A program made the position numbers and the translations under genes. From the NCBI RefSeq assembly GCF_026212465.1, contig NC_080058.1, positions 20,273,833 to 20,337,832 on the forward strand: DNA of 64,000 nt, read 5' to 3'. The stretch is from Amaranthus tricolor. Lineage: Eukaryota > Streptophyta > Magnoliopsida > Caryophyllales > Amaranthaceae. Shown one piece after another: positions 1 to 12,100 of the stretch (the first letter of the stretch is position 1; each line of letters opens with the position of its first letter). The notes under the pieces were generated by a model. That model was not told where the DNA came from and made no database searches. It was given only the letters and a program-made list of their open reading frames with translations.

Positions 1-1401
1 CTAAATCATACCAAATGATTAAGAGGATGAAGAATATAAAAGATGATACATAAAGCCCATCAAAAACCCATATCACATAAAATCAGATAACAAAACAAAG
101 AAAATTAAAAACCCAGGTCTCAAGTTGGTGCGATTTCATAAATAAGTATCATAGCAAATTAAAAATCCAAATCTCAATTTCAAATCCAGAAGATGATGGA
201 GGTTTCAGATAGAGAGAAAGAGAACGAGAGAGTGAGAGAGAGAGAGAGATGGACGGTTTTTAGAAGATGATGGATGAGGGTGGGTATCAGGAAGATGATG
301 GATGGAGACTATAAAGGGAGGTGTGATTTTAGAGTTAGCAATGGACGGTGTAGATCAAATTTCAAAACACAATGGACGATGCAGATTGCATGTACAATTA
401 ATTGAGTTGGTATTGAAGTCAGTTGGAGGAATAAATAAGGAGATTAATTTTAGTTCGTTGGGAGAGTAAAATTAGTTGGGAAAGAGAAACAACTATGGAG
501 GGAGTTACTAATTTTAGTTTGGAATATATCAAGATTAAATAATAATAATAGATATAAAAGTTAATGAGCTATAAAGTAGGATAAAAATAAGGGTAAAGTA
601 GATATTTACATAATAGTTTTATTGCTAAAAATGAAAATATAGCAAGTAATATATAATTACCAGAAATGGGAAATATAGCAAGTAATATAAAATGGAGAAA
701 GTAATATATACATGGGGGAATTTAATAAGAAGAATATTTAAAATAAGAAGGATAAAAAACAATTTACGCATTTGATTTCAATAAGTCAAAAAATTTTGAA
801 GCTCAATATAAAACTAAAAGAACTTAAATTATAAAAAGTCACAATGCTATAAAAAAGGGTACTTTTAAAATTGTTCATAATTTATAACCTTATACTCCTT
901 CAATTTCTTTTTTTGTCCACTTTGAGATTTTTTTTTTTATTGTTTAGAAGCCAAAAATTTAAATTAAAATTTAGAAGTACATGTTAAAGATAAAATATAT
1001 TCATGTAAAATTTGTTAGATTTGTCTTGATATAAAATTTTTTAATATATAATTTTAATAATTTTTTATAATATTTACATAAAAATATTGAGACTTAAACT
1101 TTACTTTAAAATACATTCAAAAACAAAAGTGCACAGATAGAAAAAATTTAAGATTTGGGAAAGTGAGGTCCCGCCATGCGCCAATGTGAGACATTTCAAT
1201 TTACAACGGCTACTTCCATTGACATTTTTCACATGACCGTTGTGATCTAGTGCCAAAAAATTTCGAATTCATAACAATTCTCTGCTTCACCAAAACGCTT
1301 AAACATTAAATCATACAACGCTTCTATTTCTTTTTCATCTAAAAAGAAGCTTAAAAATTGCTCAAGTTCTGTCCTGTTTTCTGTTTGATGAGTATTTGAA
1401 C
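1..1401. other. AT-rich intergenic region upstream of the first gene
   Basis: No credible coding sequence on either strand. A GA-rich microsatellite-like tract lies at about 204-250. Positions about 532-701 resemble the right half of the Stowaway-like MITE at 22884-23206 (shared runs around 'agtaggataaaaata' and 'aaatatagcaa'), so a diverged MITE fragment is likely here. The 200 bases before position 1402 are the probable promoter and 5' UTR of the following gene; no clear TATA element could be assigned. Confidence 0.5.
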
Positions 1402-3460
1402 ATGGGATATACATATACACCAGCATACTATTCATCTTTACAAGATTCAATTACTTCCATATGTAAATCAATTCTTCCTTTCTCCTTTAAGAAGAGAAGA
1501 TTACCAGCAGCTGAACAGAAACTCTCTAAACAGCAATCTGATAATCTCAAATGGCAGCAGAATTCATTCCATCAGATCTTGAATTTGATGGGTCTTCACA
1601 AAGAAGGCATTTTGCCTCACACCGAGGTTTCTGCCTTCAAAACCCACCTTTTAGATACCCTTATTGCATCCAAGGGAGCAGAGACCGAATATCCCCCCAT
1701 TTTAAGGGATAGACTCCTCTTTCTCCAGGTTAAGATTCCCCCATTTTGTCGCTTTTTTTTTTTTTTTTTTTTAACTTTTATCAAGATTATATCTGAATTT
1801 CCTGAAAAGTGTATTTTCTTTTCAATCAAAACATGGATTATAAAATCATAGAATTGTCTGTAAATGTTCACGTTTATTTCTTACAATTGAGCTACTTATA
1901 CTTCATAATTCTGTTTGATTCAATAATTTTTATATGAACTTAGTTTGAATGGGTTTATGTTATACTACAACTTTACTTCAAGAAGAATTAATTGCAATGT
2001 CAGTGAAATTGATGAAATTTTCCACCTCTTTTTGTTGTGGGTATTACTGATTCAATAGGAGCTGTTATATGCAAAATGCATAACAGAAGAAGAGTATCAT
2101 GCATCAAAGAGGCCATTGCTTCAGAGATTAGCTGTACAAGGAGCTGAGCTCGAGGTCAAAGATGTAATCGTTGGAACACAAAAGCAAACACAAAATACAG
2201 TCGAAGAGGAATGGTCTGAGATCGATTTGAGAGAGGAGCAGACTTTGATCAATAAGGAACCCAAAAACAAATTAAAGCAAGGGTTATCATCAGTGAAACA
2301 CATCAAAGAGGCAGCATCTGCTTTTGGGTTTGGGGCTTTCCAAAAATTGGGGAAAACCAAAGAACAGAAGAGTATATTTGATGTAGCAGCAAATTGTAAT
2401 CAGTTCCCAGCTGATAATGCAGGCATATCTAACAATGACAGTTCACAAAGTAGTGAAAACCCATTCTGGAATAAGACACACTCAGAGAATGAAAGTGAAA
2501 CAAAAACAATTCTTATGCCACAGAGTCTTTCCTCAAAGTCGGATAAGATTCGTACCGAAGAATGTCAGGGAAAGAAGGCTGTCTTTCGAGGTCCGTTGCA
2601 GGCAGGTAAATCAAATGAGAAAGACTCAAAGTCAGCAAGAAAACAGTGGGGATTTGATGGGTTCAAGAGATGGAACACGAAAGACGAAACTGCTCCTTTA
2701 CCTCTTGATGAAAGATTAAGTGATGAAAGACCTTATACGCAAGGTCCTGATACTAAACAGATCAAAAGAAAGCTTCTTTCGGGTGGTTCTTCATCTGGAT
2801 TTTACATTGATAAGGTAACAGCATAGAGAAATAAGAGTATAAATAGGTGTACATTAGAAGTCAGAAGAAAGAAATTTATAATGAAAAAGATTACGATGAA
2901 CTTGCAGGTTGTTGGGGATAACATAAAGAAGGAGCTATTGCGAATTCAAACTGAACTGTCTAGTACAAATCCCCACTTCAAATTTTCGTAAGTGTTACAG
3001 ATTCATTTCATTTACTGTGTTCTTGTTCAAAATATTTTGTCTCAGACAATTTTTAGGAACATTTTCCGTGCTACGTTGGTATAGGAATGATCAAATGGAT
3101 GCCATCTCGACAAAGCTTCCTGTTGACAAAACTGATCTTAAGCAGTTCTTTCCCTGGTAAAGGAAACTAAAACTTTATTTGCATTGCTAATTAAACAGGC
3201 AGCAAGAACAACATGCATTTCTCCTATCGTATTTATTAACAATGGCTGAATGTAGGTCTTGGTGCGAAAAATATGGGGATGTGGTGTTGGATGTAGTGAA
3301 GAAAGAGTTCAAAGATCATGTGTGGGAGATGGAAACAATGCGTAACGCTGCGTGGGAAAGGAGGTGTACTAGCTCTAAGAGATGGACAACTTTTGAGGAT
3401 GACCAGAATTCTCATCCTAATCTTACTTCTTCTGCTAACATTAAGTCCCTTTTCTTCTGA
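1402..3460 (+). CDS. Plant protein of unknown function, five exons, 479 aa
   Basis: The coding sequence joins 1402-1728, 2059-2814, 2908-2987, 3085-3156 and 3256-3460. All introns are GT-AG and phases match at every join, giving 1,440 nt and a stop at 3458-3460. I chose ATG 1402 (MGYTYTPAYYSS) as the first ATG of the open frame. Residues 1-109 are basic and alpha-helical in character. The central part (110-361) is hydrophilic and low-complexity, rich in Lys, Glu and Ser, and looks disordered. The last three exons are conserved-looking and Trp-rich (FFPW, WCEKYG), ending in a short Ser/Thr tail. There is no signal peptide, membrane segment or enzymatic motif. It looks like a conserved plant protein of unknown function, but I cannot name a family. 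Intron 1 holds a poly-T run near 1750-1771. The gene is convergent with the RING gene at 9170-22746. The exon model is internally consistent; the function is unknown. Confidence 0.82.
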
Positions 3461-3696
3461 TTGGGTATATGCAATGTTTAGTAGAGCTATATGCTGTATA
3501 AATCAATATCCATGGTTCTCTTTGCCCCCCTTTTTATTCACTTTGTTACGTACTAAATATGTACAATGCTCTAATTTTTGGCTCAACGATCAGTCTTCGA
3601 AGGCGTCCCAGGTTTTCTTAATTTTGCCATTCCAACAATAACATGCAAATGGACAAACAACAGTTCAATTTTAGCGATGCTGCAAGCATTTTCTTT
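3461..3696 (+). other. Probable 3' UTR and short spacer
   Basis: AT-rich sequence after the stop of the upstream gene with no open frame of interest. It presumably holds the 3' UTR and polyadenylation region. It ends where the TAGGGATGG terminus of the next element begins. Confidence 0.4.
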
Positions 3697-4220
3697 TAGG
3701 GATGGAAAATAGGAGGATGAATGAGGTATTGCCTTCTTCTATACCCGTACCCACCTAAAATTTTCATACCCACCACCTACCAATTACCTATTGCGATTAA
3801 ATTTTACATACCCACGCCTACTCTCTCTAGATATTTATTTGTTGTCCTACAGCGCAAGAAAAGATCCAAAACAATAAAGAAACAAAAATGAAATTCAATG
3901 CAAACAATAAGAAATCACACCAGAAATTAATATGGTTCACTATCAATGTGATACCTACATCCACCGACACCGAGATCAATAATTTCACTATAAACCGCAA
4001 AGAATTACAAAGATGAATCTAGTTTTTCTCTAATGGCTCACTTTTTCTCTCAATGTGATAGCTATATCCCCAAAAAGAAGAGGCTTGGCCTTTAAGAAAA
4101 CAAAATAATCAACTAAAAACGTGAAAAAAGCCAACTTCCGCATATCCCTACGAAACAGCCAAGTCGGCTTAACATTCTGGAAACCCAAACTTGAAAAACA
4201 GAAGGTTGGTCGCGAGCAGG

Positions 4221-5662
4221 CAGTGGCGGACCCAGGAATTTCAAACTGGGGGTACAAAATACGAACATCATGTCGTTCGGATAATCGAATAATTCTTTTA
4301 AAAAAATAAAAAAATTACAACACATAATAGAATCAATAGTTAAAGTCTTACAATCCAAAATAACAATAAAAGTCTTACAATACTTAAAGTCTTACACTAA
4401 TACACTTTAAAATTACAAATTCATCCTTCGAGTTTTCATACTTTTAAAACGATCAATAATCATTTCATCGGAAACTTGTAGAAACACTTCCTTCTCAATA
4501 AAAGTCCAAACAATCATTCATAAGTTGATCACCCATGCTATTTCTCAACTTACTTTTGACATATGTCATTGCGGAAAACACTCTTTCTACACTTGCCGTA
4601 GCAACAGGAAGAATCAACATCAACTTGATTAGCAAATGTATAAGAGGAAATGTCTCATGTCTCTTTGTTTCAACAAGCATCATGGAAAGAGAATTGATAT
4701 TTTTTAAATCATGAAATCTTTCATCGTTTAACATAGCATCCAAGAACACATCGAATTGAAGATCAAGAGCCGTTAAATCAATACATGAAAACTCCTTGGG
4801 ATATAAAGAAGCAAGTTTAAGTATCTTCTCTTTATCAAATTAAATTAAATTAAATACATAATGAATCAATTGTCAATTCTAAGTGTCCAACAATAATCTA
4901 ACAGTAATTCAATTACTAATTTATTTCAAACTAATAAATAACAAGTAACAACTAAATTTGCTAGTCAGAAATCACAATTCAATTAAATTAACTAATTAAC
5001 ATTTAACAAACAAATAAGAAGCTCCAACATGGACCAACAACATCAAATCAAGTATTCAACTAATCAACTATATATTCAAGTAATCAAGTAATAATCAAAT
5101 TAAATATCTAAATTTAACCAACAAACAATGAAACAAATCAGTAAATCAACAAATTATAATTAGGGATTTAGGGAATTAGGGTTCATAAATGAAGAAATTA
5201 TAATTAGGGTTCATAAACGTACGGCGTGACGGCGGTGGCACTGGGGAGGCAGGGAGCGGGGAGCGCCGGAGGTACGACGTGGGTTGACAGCAGAGCGGTG
5301 AGCCGGCGAGGGAGCAGTCTTTGCGTCGTTTACGACTTGCGAGTTGGCTGTCTTGAGCCGCGGAGGTACGTCGAGCCATCGAGGGCTTTACTGGCTTACT
5401 GCTCGAGCCTCGAGGCGTGGTCCGGTGGTCGTCGACGGGTCCAACCGTCCAAGGAGTCGAAGGAGATCGAGATTGAGAGTCTGAGAGAAATGGGATTCAA
5501 AAATCGAAAGGGTTTGTATTGGTTTTCTAATTTTCTCTTTCTTTCTTTTCTGTTCTCTTTCCCGTGTTTTTTGTTTTAATGTTTTTTTTTTGTTCCTCTT
5601 TTTAATTTTTCAAACTAGGGGTACAACCCTACCCCCTTGTCAATCAATTGGGTCCGCCCCTG
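4221..5662 (-). mobile_element. hAT transposon, 1,442 bp, with perfect 8-bp target duplication
   Basis: The terminal inverted repeats are CAGTGGCGGACCC at 4221 and GGGTCCGCCCCTG ending at 5662, matching at 12 of 13 positions. Both ends are flanked by the 8-bp duplication CGAGCAGG (4213-4220 and 5663-5670), the length expected for hAT. A second similar stretch (AAACTGGGGGTACAA near the left end, AAACTAGGGGTACAA near the right) lies just inside. The body is AT-rich apart from a GC-rich block at about 5220-5460 near the right end. That block could be the old promoter/5' UTR of the minus-strand transposase gene. Only a transposase C-terminus remains, so the copy is non-autonomous. Confidence 0.93.
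4495..4749 (-). pseudogene. hAT transposase fragment (C-terminal dimerisation region)
   Basis: An 84-residue open frame carries the typical hAT C-terminal motif, seen here as LPVATASVERVFSAM followed by KSKLRNSMGDQLMNDCL. In hAT transposases this region mediates dimerisation and completes the RNase H-like fold. The upstream catalytic domain and BED zinc finger are missing or decayed: the frame opens only at about 4749. It lies inside the hAT element bounded by CGAGCAGG repeats and is its remaining coding sequence. It resembles the zinc-finger MYM-type/TTF-type hAT family, but that assignment is inference. Confidence 0.85.
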
Positions 5663-5927
5663 CGAGCAGGGACAAACCTTGCGAGTCGCGAGCTATAAAT
5701 CTTCTAGAAAAGACCTCTAGTCGACTCAGTTGTGCTTATACAACCCTGAGCCGTATAGTCGGCTTTTCTCCTAGAAAAAGTCATCTTGCACAGTCAACCT
5801 GGACCGTTGACTCATTAATAGCCATGGAAAGACTCTATTCAAGTCATCATTATCAACATTATTGATAAATCTTTACATATTTAATTGTAAATCTGCTTTT
5901 GTTTAAATTAAATCGTAATAAATAAAA

Positions 5928-6595
5928 GGGAAATTTGCAAAGAAACACCTTTTAAAACCCCTTTTTTGTAAAGAAACACCTTTTATATGTTTTTTTGTAA
6001 AAAAAACACCTTTTAAGAGACTTTTTTTTTTAAAATAGACACCTTAATTCAATTTCCGGTGGCTTTTGTGTAATTTCCGGCGTTGACTATGCCTGTTGAC
6101 CTCCAAAAATTTAAAATAGACACCTTTTAGTGTGCCGTTTCTTGATACATACGGATATCAGCTATCGTCAGATTTTGACGCAAAAAATGGTATTTGACGC
6201 AAAAAAAATAAAATTAATGGTATATGGTGAATTAATAATTTACTACAAACGGCACACTAACGGCAGTTGCCATTAATGGTATTCTGTGCTAACGGACGAA
6301 AACTCAATGGTATATGGTGAATTAAAACATTTTGTGTGGTATATGGTGAATTTCGAAGAAACTCAGTGGTATATCATGAAATATCCGTTTTTTTTTTATT
6401 TTTATATTTTTATTATTATTATTATTTATTTTTTTTATTTTTATTTTTATTATTATTATTATTTTTTAATTATTTATTTATTTTTTTAAACATTTTTTTA
6501 ATTATTATAGTTATTTTTTTTAATTTTAATTTTATTTTTATTTTTATTATTTTTTTTTATTATTATTATTATTGTTATTTTATAATTTTTTTTAC

Positions 6596-6693
<98 letters not shown>

Positions 6694-6820
6694 TTTTTTA
6701 GAAAATTTTTTTTAAAAATTTTTTATTATTTTTGTTTTTGTTTTTATTTTTATTTTTATTATTAATATTTTTTTTTAATTTTTATTTTTATTATTAATTA
6801 AAAAATTTATTTTTAAAAAA

Positions 6821-6880
<60 letters not shown>

Positions 6881-6881
6881 A

Positions 6882-6920
<39 letters not shown>

Positions 6921-7260
6921 ATAGTAATAAAAATAAAAATAAAACAAAAATTAAAAATAATAATAATAAAAATTAAAAATAAAATAAAAATAAAAACAAA
7001 AGGAAAATTAAAAAAAGAAAAATTTACAAAGAAACACCTTTTAAAACCCCTTTTTTGTAAAGAAACACCTTTTATATTTTTTTGTAAAAAAACACCTTTT
7101 AAGAGACTTTTTTTAAAAATAGACACCTTAATTCAATTTCCGGTGGCTTTTGTGTAATTTTCGGTGTTGACTATGCCTGTTAACCTCCAAAAATTTAAAA
7201 AGATTAATTTTTTTTATATATTTTTTTATTTTTATTATTATTATTTATTTTTTTTTATTT

Positions 7261-7295
<35 letters not shown>

Positions 7296-7419
7296 TATTT
7301 TAATAGTTTTTAAAATTTTTTTTATTATTATAGTTATTTTTTAAAATTTTAATTTTATTTTTATTTTTATGATTATTATTATTTTTATTATTATTATTGT
7401 TATTTTATATTTTTTTTAC

Positions 7420-7493
<74 letters not shown>

Positions 7494-7621
7494 GTTATTA
7501 ATTTTTTTTTAAATTTTAAAAATTTTTTTTTTTATATTTTTGTTTTTATTTTAATTTTAATTTTTATTATCAATAATTTTTTTTATTTTTTTTATTATTA
7601 TTAAAAATAAATTTTTTTAAA

Positions 7622-7679
<58 letters not shown>

Positions 7680-7819
7680 CAAAAATAAAAAAAATAATAA
7701 TAATAAAAATTAAAAATAAAATAAAAATAAAAACAAAAGGAAAAATAAAAAAATAATAATAAAAAATTTTTTTAAAAAATTTTAAAAAAATATTATTTTT
7801 ATTTTTGTTTTTATTTTTA

Positions 7820-7878
<59 letters not shown>

Positions 7879-8061
7879 TTTTCTTTAAAAAATTTTTTTT
7901 AAATAATAATAAAAATAAAATAAAAAAAATAATAGTAATAAAATAAAAATAAAAATAAAAACAAAAATAATAAAAAATTTTAAAAAATTTTTTTAAAAAA
8001 ATTTATAATAATAATTAAAATAAAAAGTAAAAAAAATATAAAATAACAATAATAATAATAA

Positions 8062-8095
<34 letters not shown>

Positions 8096-8185
8096 TTAAA
8101 AAAATAACTATAATAAAAAAAATTGAAAAAAAAATAAATAATAATCATAATAATAATAATAATAATAATTTTAATAATAATAATT

Positions 8186-8257
<72 letters not shown>

Positions 8258-8463
8258 TATAAAAAAAAATTAATCTTTTTAAATTTTTGGAGGTCAACAG
8301 GTATAGTCAACGCCGGAAATTACACAAAAGCCACCGGAAATTGAATTAAGGTGTCTATTTTTAAAAAAAAAGTCTCTTAAAAGGTGTTTTTTACATAAAA
8401 AATTATAAAAGATGTTTTTTTATAAAAAAGGGGTTTTAAAAGGTGTTTCTTTGCAAACTATCC
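5928..8463. mobile_element. Inverted-repeat element made largely of TTA/TAA arrays
   Basis: A block of about 190 bp, containing 'AAAGAAACACCTTTTAAAAC' and later 'CAATTTCCGGTGGCTTTTG', begins near 5930. It recurs in the same orientation at about 7018-7200 and inverted at about 8271-8463. The outer copies form long terminal inverted repeats, as in Mutator-like elements. Almost everything between is poly(TTA) or poly(TAA). No transposase is visible and no 9-bp target duplication was found (flanks TAAATAAAA and TTAATCTTG), so the class is uncertain. A 280-bp unique stretch (about 6122-6390) repeats 'GGTATATGGTGAATT' several times. Confidence 0.6.
6601..6691. repeat. (ATT)n microsatellite, about 30 units
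   Basis: Uninterrupted ATT triplets. The same or complementary triplet forms further arrays at about 6826-6920, 7262-7295, 7424-7492, 7622-7677, 7824-7876, 8056-8092 and 8179-8252, all inside the element at 5928-8463. Predicted proteins of Tyr, Phe or Ile runs over this region are artefacts of the repeat. Confidence 0.95.
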
Positions 8464-8788
8464 TTAATCTTGTCAATAGCTTTTAATAAAAAATAAACAA
8501 ATTGATTAAAAAATTAAAAAATTAAAAAAAGAAAAAAGAAAAAGTGGTAAATTGTAGATATAAGGTGGATAGCCAGGGGCGGGATGGGTGGGTATTGTGT
8601 TAAGCTGGTGGGATGTAGCTGGATGGGTGGGTAAGACTTCATGCAAACACCACTTACTCACTACCTATGACGAATATAACTTTTCATATTCATATCCACT
8701 CACGACCCATCATATTCATACTTATACCCGCCCAACTAAAGCGGATATGATGCGAAACCTGTATAATTTTACTAGTGTGTCATCCCTA

Positions 8789-9169
8789 TTTTTTACAAGG
8801 GACTACCGGACTACTAAGGGATACGTATTCAAATGTCTAAGCTTTCTTGGCTGTTTATGCTGTAGAATTTATCCATCCTTGATAACCTGCATTTCGAAAC
8901 CACTATTGTGCTTAAAATGTAGCGACTGTAATTGCATGGAAATGTTTATAAGCTTGTACTGGAACCAATATTATTGAAGACAGAAGGTCGTGTGCTGAGA
9001 ATTAAGCAACTGTACTTGCAAATCTGACTTATATTTACATGATTATGTCAACAGAAGAGTGAAGACACTGTCAGGATAACATTTGGTTTAGGTATCATCC
9101 AAAATTCAGTGTAACCGATATTTTTGGAATAAAACCTTAAACTAAGCAGCTTCTTCTATATACACGAAT
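8789..9169. other. Short spacer and probable 3' UTR of the RING gene
   Basis: No convincing open frame. On the minus strand this follows the TAA stop at 9170-9172 and probably contains the 3' UTR and polyadenylation site of the RING-H2 gene. Confidence 0.4.
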
Positions 9170-12100
9170 TTATGTGAGATTTGCATCTGAGCTGGATGCA
9201 GCAACCTCTCTGGCCCCTTCTCGTACGACTCCACGACATAGTGGACACACCCTGCAAATCAGGTAAATTTTACTAATTAGAAACTAGAATGCAAAGAAAA
9301 ATCTCAAACAGCCACAGTAACCTCAAAAACCTTTTTGTGGGGTCGATGTGACTGATATTTTTCACTATGGTCAAATATACGGAAATAGATTGTCGAAAAA
9401 TTTTGAAAGAAATTATACCCGTGGATCTCTTTTAGCCATTTATCAACACAAGACATGTGATATGCATGATGGCAGGGAAGAACCCGTATTTTATCCCCTT
9501 TCTCATACTCTACCAAACAAATATAGCACCTGACAATATGAAAGGTCAAAATAAAGCACATTGAGTATCACTTTCGCCGAGTAACAAACAAGAAAATGAT
9601 GTCAACAACCATATGAAAGAGGTTACAACTTACTGATCAGCATCATCTTCATGATCGGGCATACTTGGTTTTTCATATATTTTAATTGGAAGTTCATCCA
9701 CAACTGACTCGGGAGCAGGGACTGACAGCATAGACAGTGAGAGCGACTCTGGCTGGCGATGAATTTCATCCAGAACCTTGAAATTTTTACGCATAATTCA
9801 ATGAACATAAATCAGTCATAAAATAGAGAACGTTTCACACTCACATTGCAACATGCAAGTAATTATCAAACTTTCATGAACCACTATATTAGTGCACAAG
9901 GCATTTCACATTGAAAAGCAATACGGGGTGTTTAAATGGGAATTGTGAGACTTTCAGTGGAGACTTTGGGGTAACAAAAAGTATCATCCTTTGTTTATTA
10001 TGCTAGACTTACAATTGAGACTTTAGGGCCAAAGTCTCAACCTTAAGGGGGTGTTAGGCAAATGGTAATGGGAATTGAGACTTGAGATGAGACTTTTGGG
10101 CTAAAGTCTCAACCTTGAATACTTGTCCCCCCTAAGGACATTTTTCTTGGGGACCTTAATCAAATTAAGTCTCATCCCTATTCCCCCTAAGACCAGTACA
10201 ATTGCGATTTCCTTCCTGCAAGAGAGCCATAAACCTGGCAGGGAACAGGTTCAATCATTCAAGTACTACAACAGCTGAAAAGAGTCAGCTAGACAATCAA
10301 CAGAACTATGATCCAAAAACTGCCAATATATTATAATGCAACAGCACAGATCATCACCAAAGCAATGGACCAAATTCAAGAACTGAGCACCAAAAAACTT
10401 CAATATTAAGCAAAATTATGCAATATTCTTGTTCGTTTCCGGACAAAAGGGTATTTCCTTTGTTTTAAAAATACAAGTCACGCAAACTTTTAGAGACTTT
10501 TCTTACACTATTGATATCATTTTTTTAATTAAAAAAATATACTATGAGGATATGTTTATCAAAAGGGTCATAGTCTGATTTCGGTTCTTGACCACATAGC
10601 ATTGTGTAACAGAGGGTGGCTACTAAGTTTGCACATACATTTCTTAGAAGAGATTAATTTTCCAATATGAAGTTCACCAATGTCACTTCCTCTTATCAGA
10701 CGTCTTCGAAAACTTTGCTTTGAAACCATACATAAGAGTATAAGACTACAAAAAACTCAAAAGTTTGAGAATGTTAAAAACTTCTCATTTAATGAGATCA
10801 CTTAATCAAGCTACATGTATAGAGATGATTAGTAACCAGCTTAAAAGGGTATCCACTAAATTGGATCACTACAAGTGATACTCATCTTAAAATTCCATCC
10901 AATTAGGAGATATTTTTCGGAATATAAGGATTTTAGCGACAGACGTATAGAATATCCTCCTATATTCTTCAGGTAAACATAAACACCAAGAATTTTTTTC
11001 TTACAATGAATGTAACTATGCTACTTTGTCCTTTTTTCTCTTGGTTGTTAAATTGCTTGGAACATGATACCAATAAAAACGCAACAGATCTTAATAACAA
11101 ATAACAAAAAGGTATGACCGAACACAATACATATCAATGTTCCATACTCACCAAAACATTTATTTATCCTCTGCATCACTTATGCATGTGAGTGATCATA
11201 ATGGAGGAGAGTTGCGGTAACTGGCAAAAGAATTGCCACATCTTAGACATGAACCGAACTCGAATCAATGTTGAATGTTCTCTATTTGATGAAGTACTGC
11301 ACTTCATCAACAACAAGTATGTCGTGGTTCTAGGTCGCTGCCAAGACATGACAAACCACATTGCCTAAATGTGAAGTTAAATGACAAGGACTTTATGCTT
11401 CATCTCCCACGTTTTTGGATAAGTAACAAAAAAAGAGGAGGAAAAGTTTAAATATTGCAAACAATTCTGATTTGCTAGTACTTAACATGTCGTATGGAAG
11501 CATGAAGACTATTTGGTGACTTCAAAAATTGATGCTAATGCTACCCAAATCAATTACTTTTATACTATGAGATGATAAGGGAAGTCGCCTAAATTGTAAG
11601 GTTATATTGAATATTTGTGCTGTCACTTAGCACAAATTCTAGTCCTTAATGTTCATATGCAATTGTGCAAAACAAAATTCAAGAACAACGAATAAAGTGG
11701 TGGAACTTAAAAAAGAGACCAATAAGATATTTTGCTAATATAGTTGTTAAATGTGATTGCACTAGCAAAGACCATGTCGTTTTCAAATTGAACAATGATG
11801 AAAAATTCTATTACTCGTACAAATGGTGGTATACATGGTTTTAGAAGCATACCTAGGCACGCTTAGCACCTTGGTCCGGCTGTTGATTACGCATCTTGAT
11901 AGTACAAATTCAGGCAATTACTTAGCACAAACACCTTTTGGTCCTAGCCAAAGGCCTACATATGTTTCCTCTTCTCTTAAATTCTTCTTTAAGTTTTTTT
12001 TGAAGTTTTAAATTTTTTATAGGTTTTGAGGCATCTCACAACCCAACGGCAAGCGCATTTGCTTGGCTAAGCCTAGGCTTGAGGGACCCTTAATGCGTTT

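Larger units (their letters stand above)
3697..8788. mobile_element. Old Ds/hAT-like element (TAGGGATG ends) carrying nested insertions
   Basis: The left end reads TAGGGATGG at 3697 and the right end CATCCCTA at 8781-8788, an inverted pair typical of plant Ac/Ds-like non-autonomous elements. Sequences just inside both ends are rich in 'ATACCC' and 'GGGTGGGTAT' motifs (about 3742-3820 and 8577-8735), which supports their being two halves of one element. Removing the nested insertions at 4221-5662 and about 5928-8463 leaves roughly 1.1 kb, a plausible size. The 8-bp flanks (TTTTCTTT and TTTTTTAC) agree only partly, so no clean target duplication supports it. The call rests on end similarity. 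Confidence 0.5.

Noticed and set aside
3242..3460. Stand-alone small gene starting MAECRSWCEK
   Set aside because: Frame and splice phase show it is the last exon of the five-exon gene; its ATG lies in the intron.
5226..5579. GC-rich 117-aa frame on the plus strand
   Set aside because: It lies within the hAT element's subterminal GC-rich block, has no known domain, and is likely a composition effect.
6336..8310. Open frames encoding Tyr, Phe or Ile runs on both strands
   Set aside because: They are translations of TTA/TAA microsatellites and have no protein-like composition.
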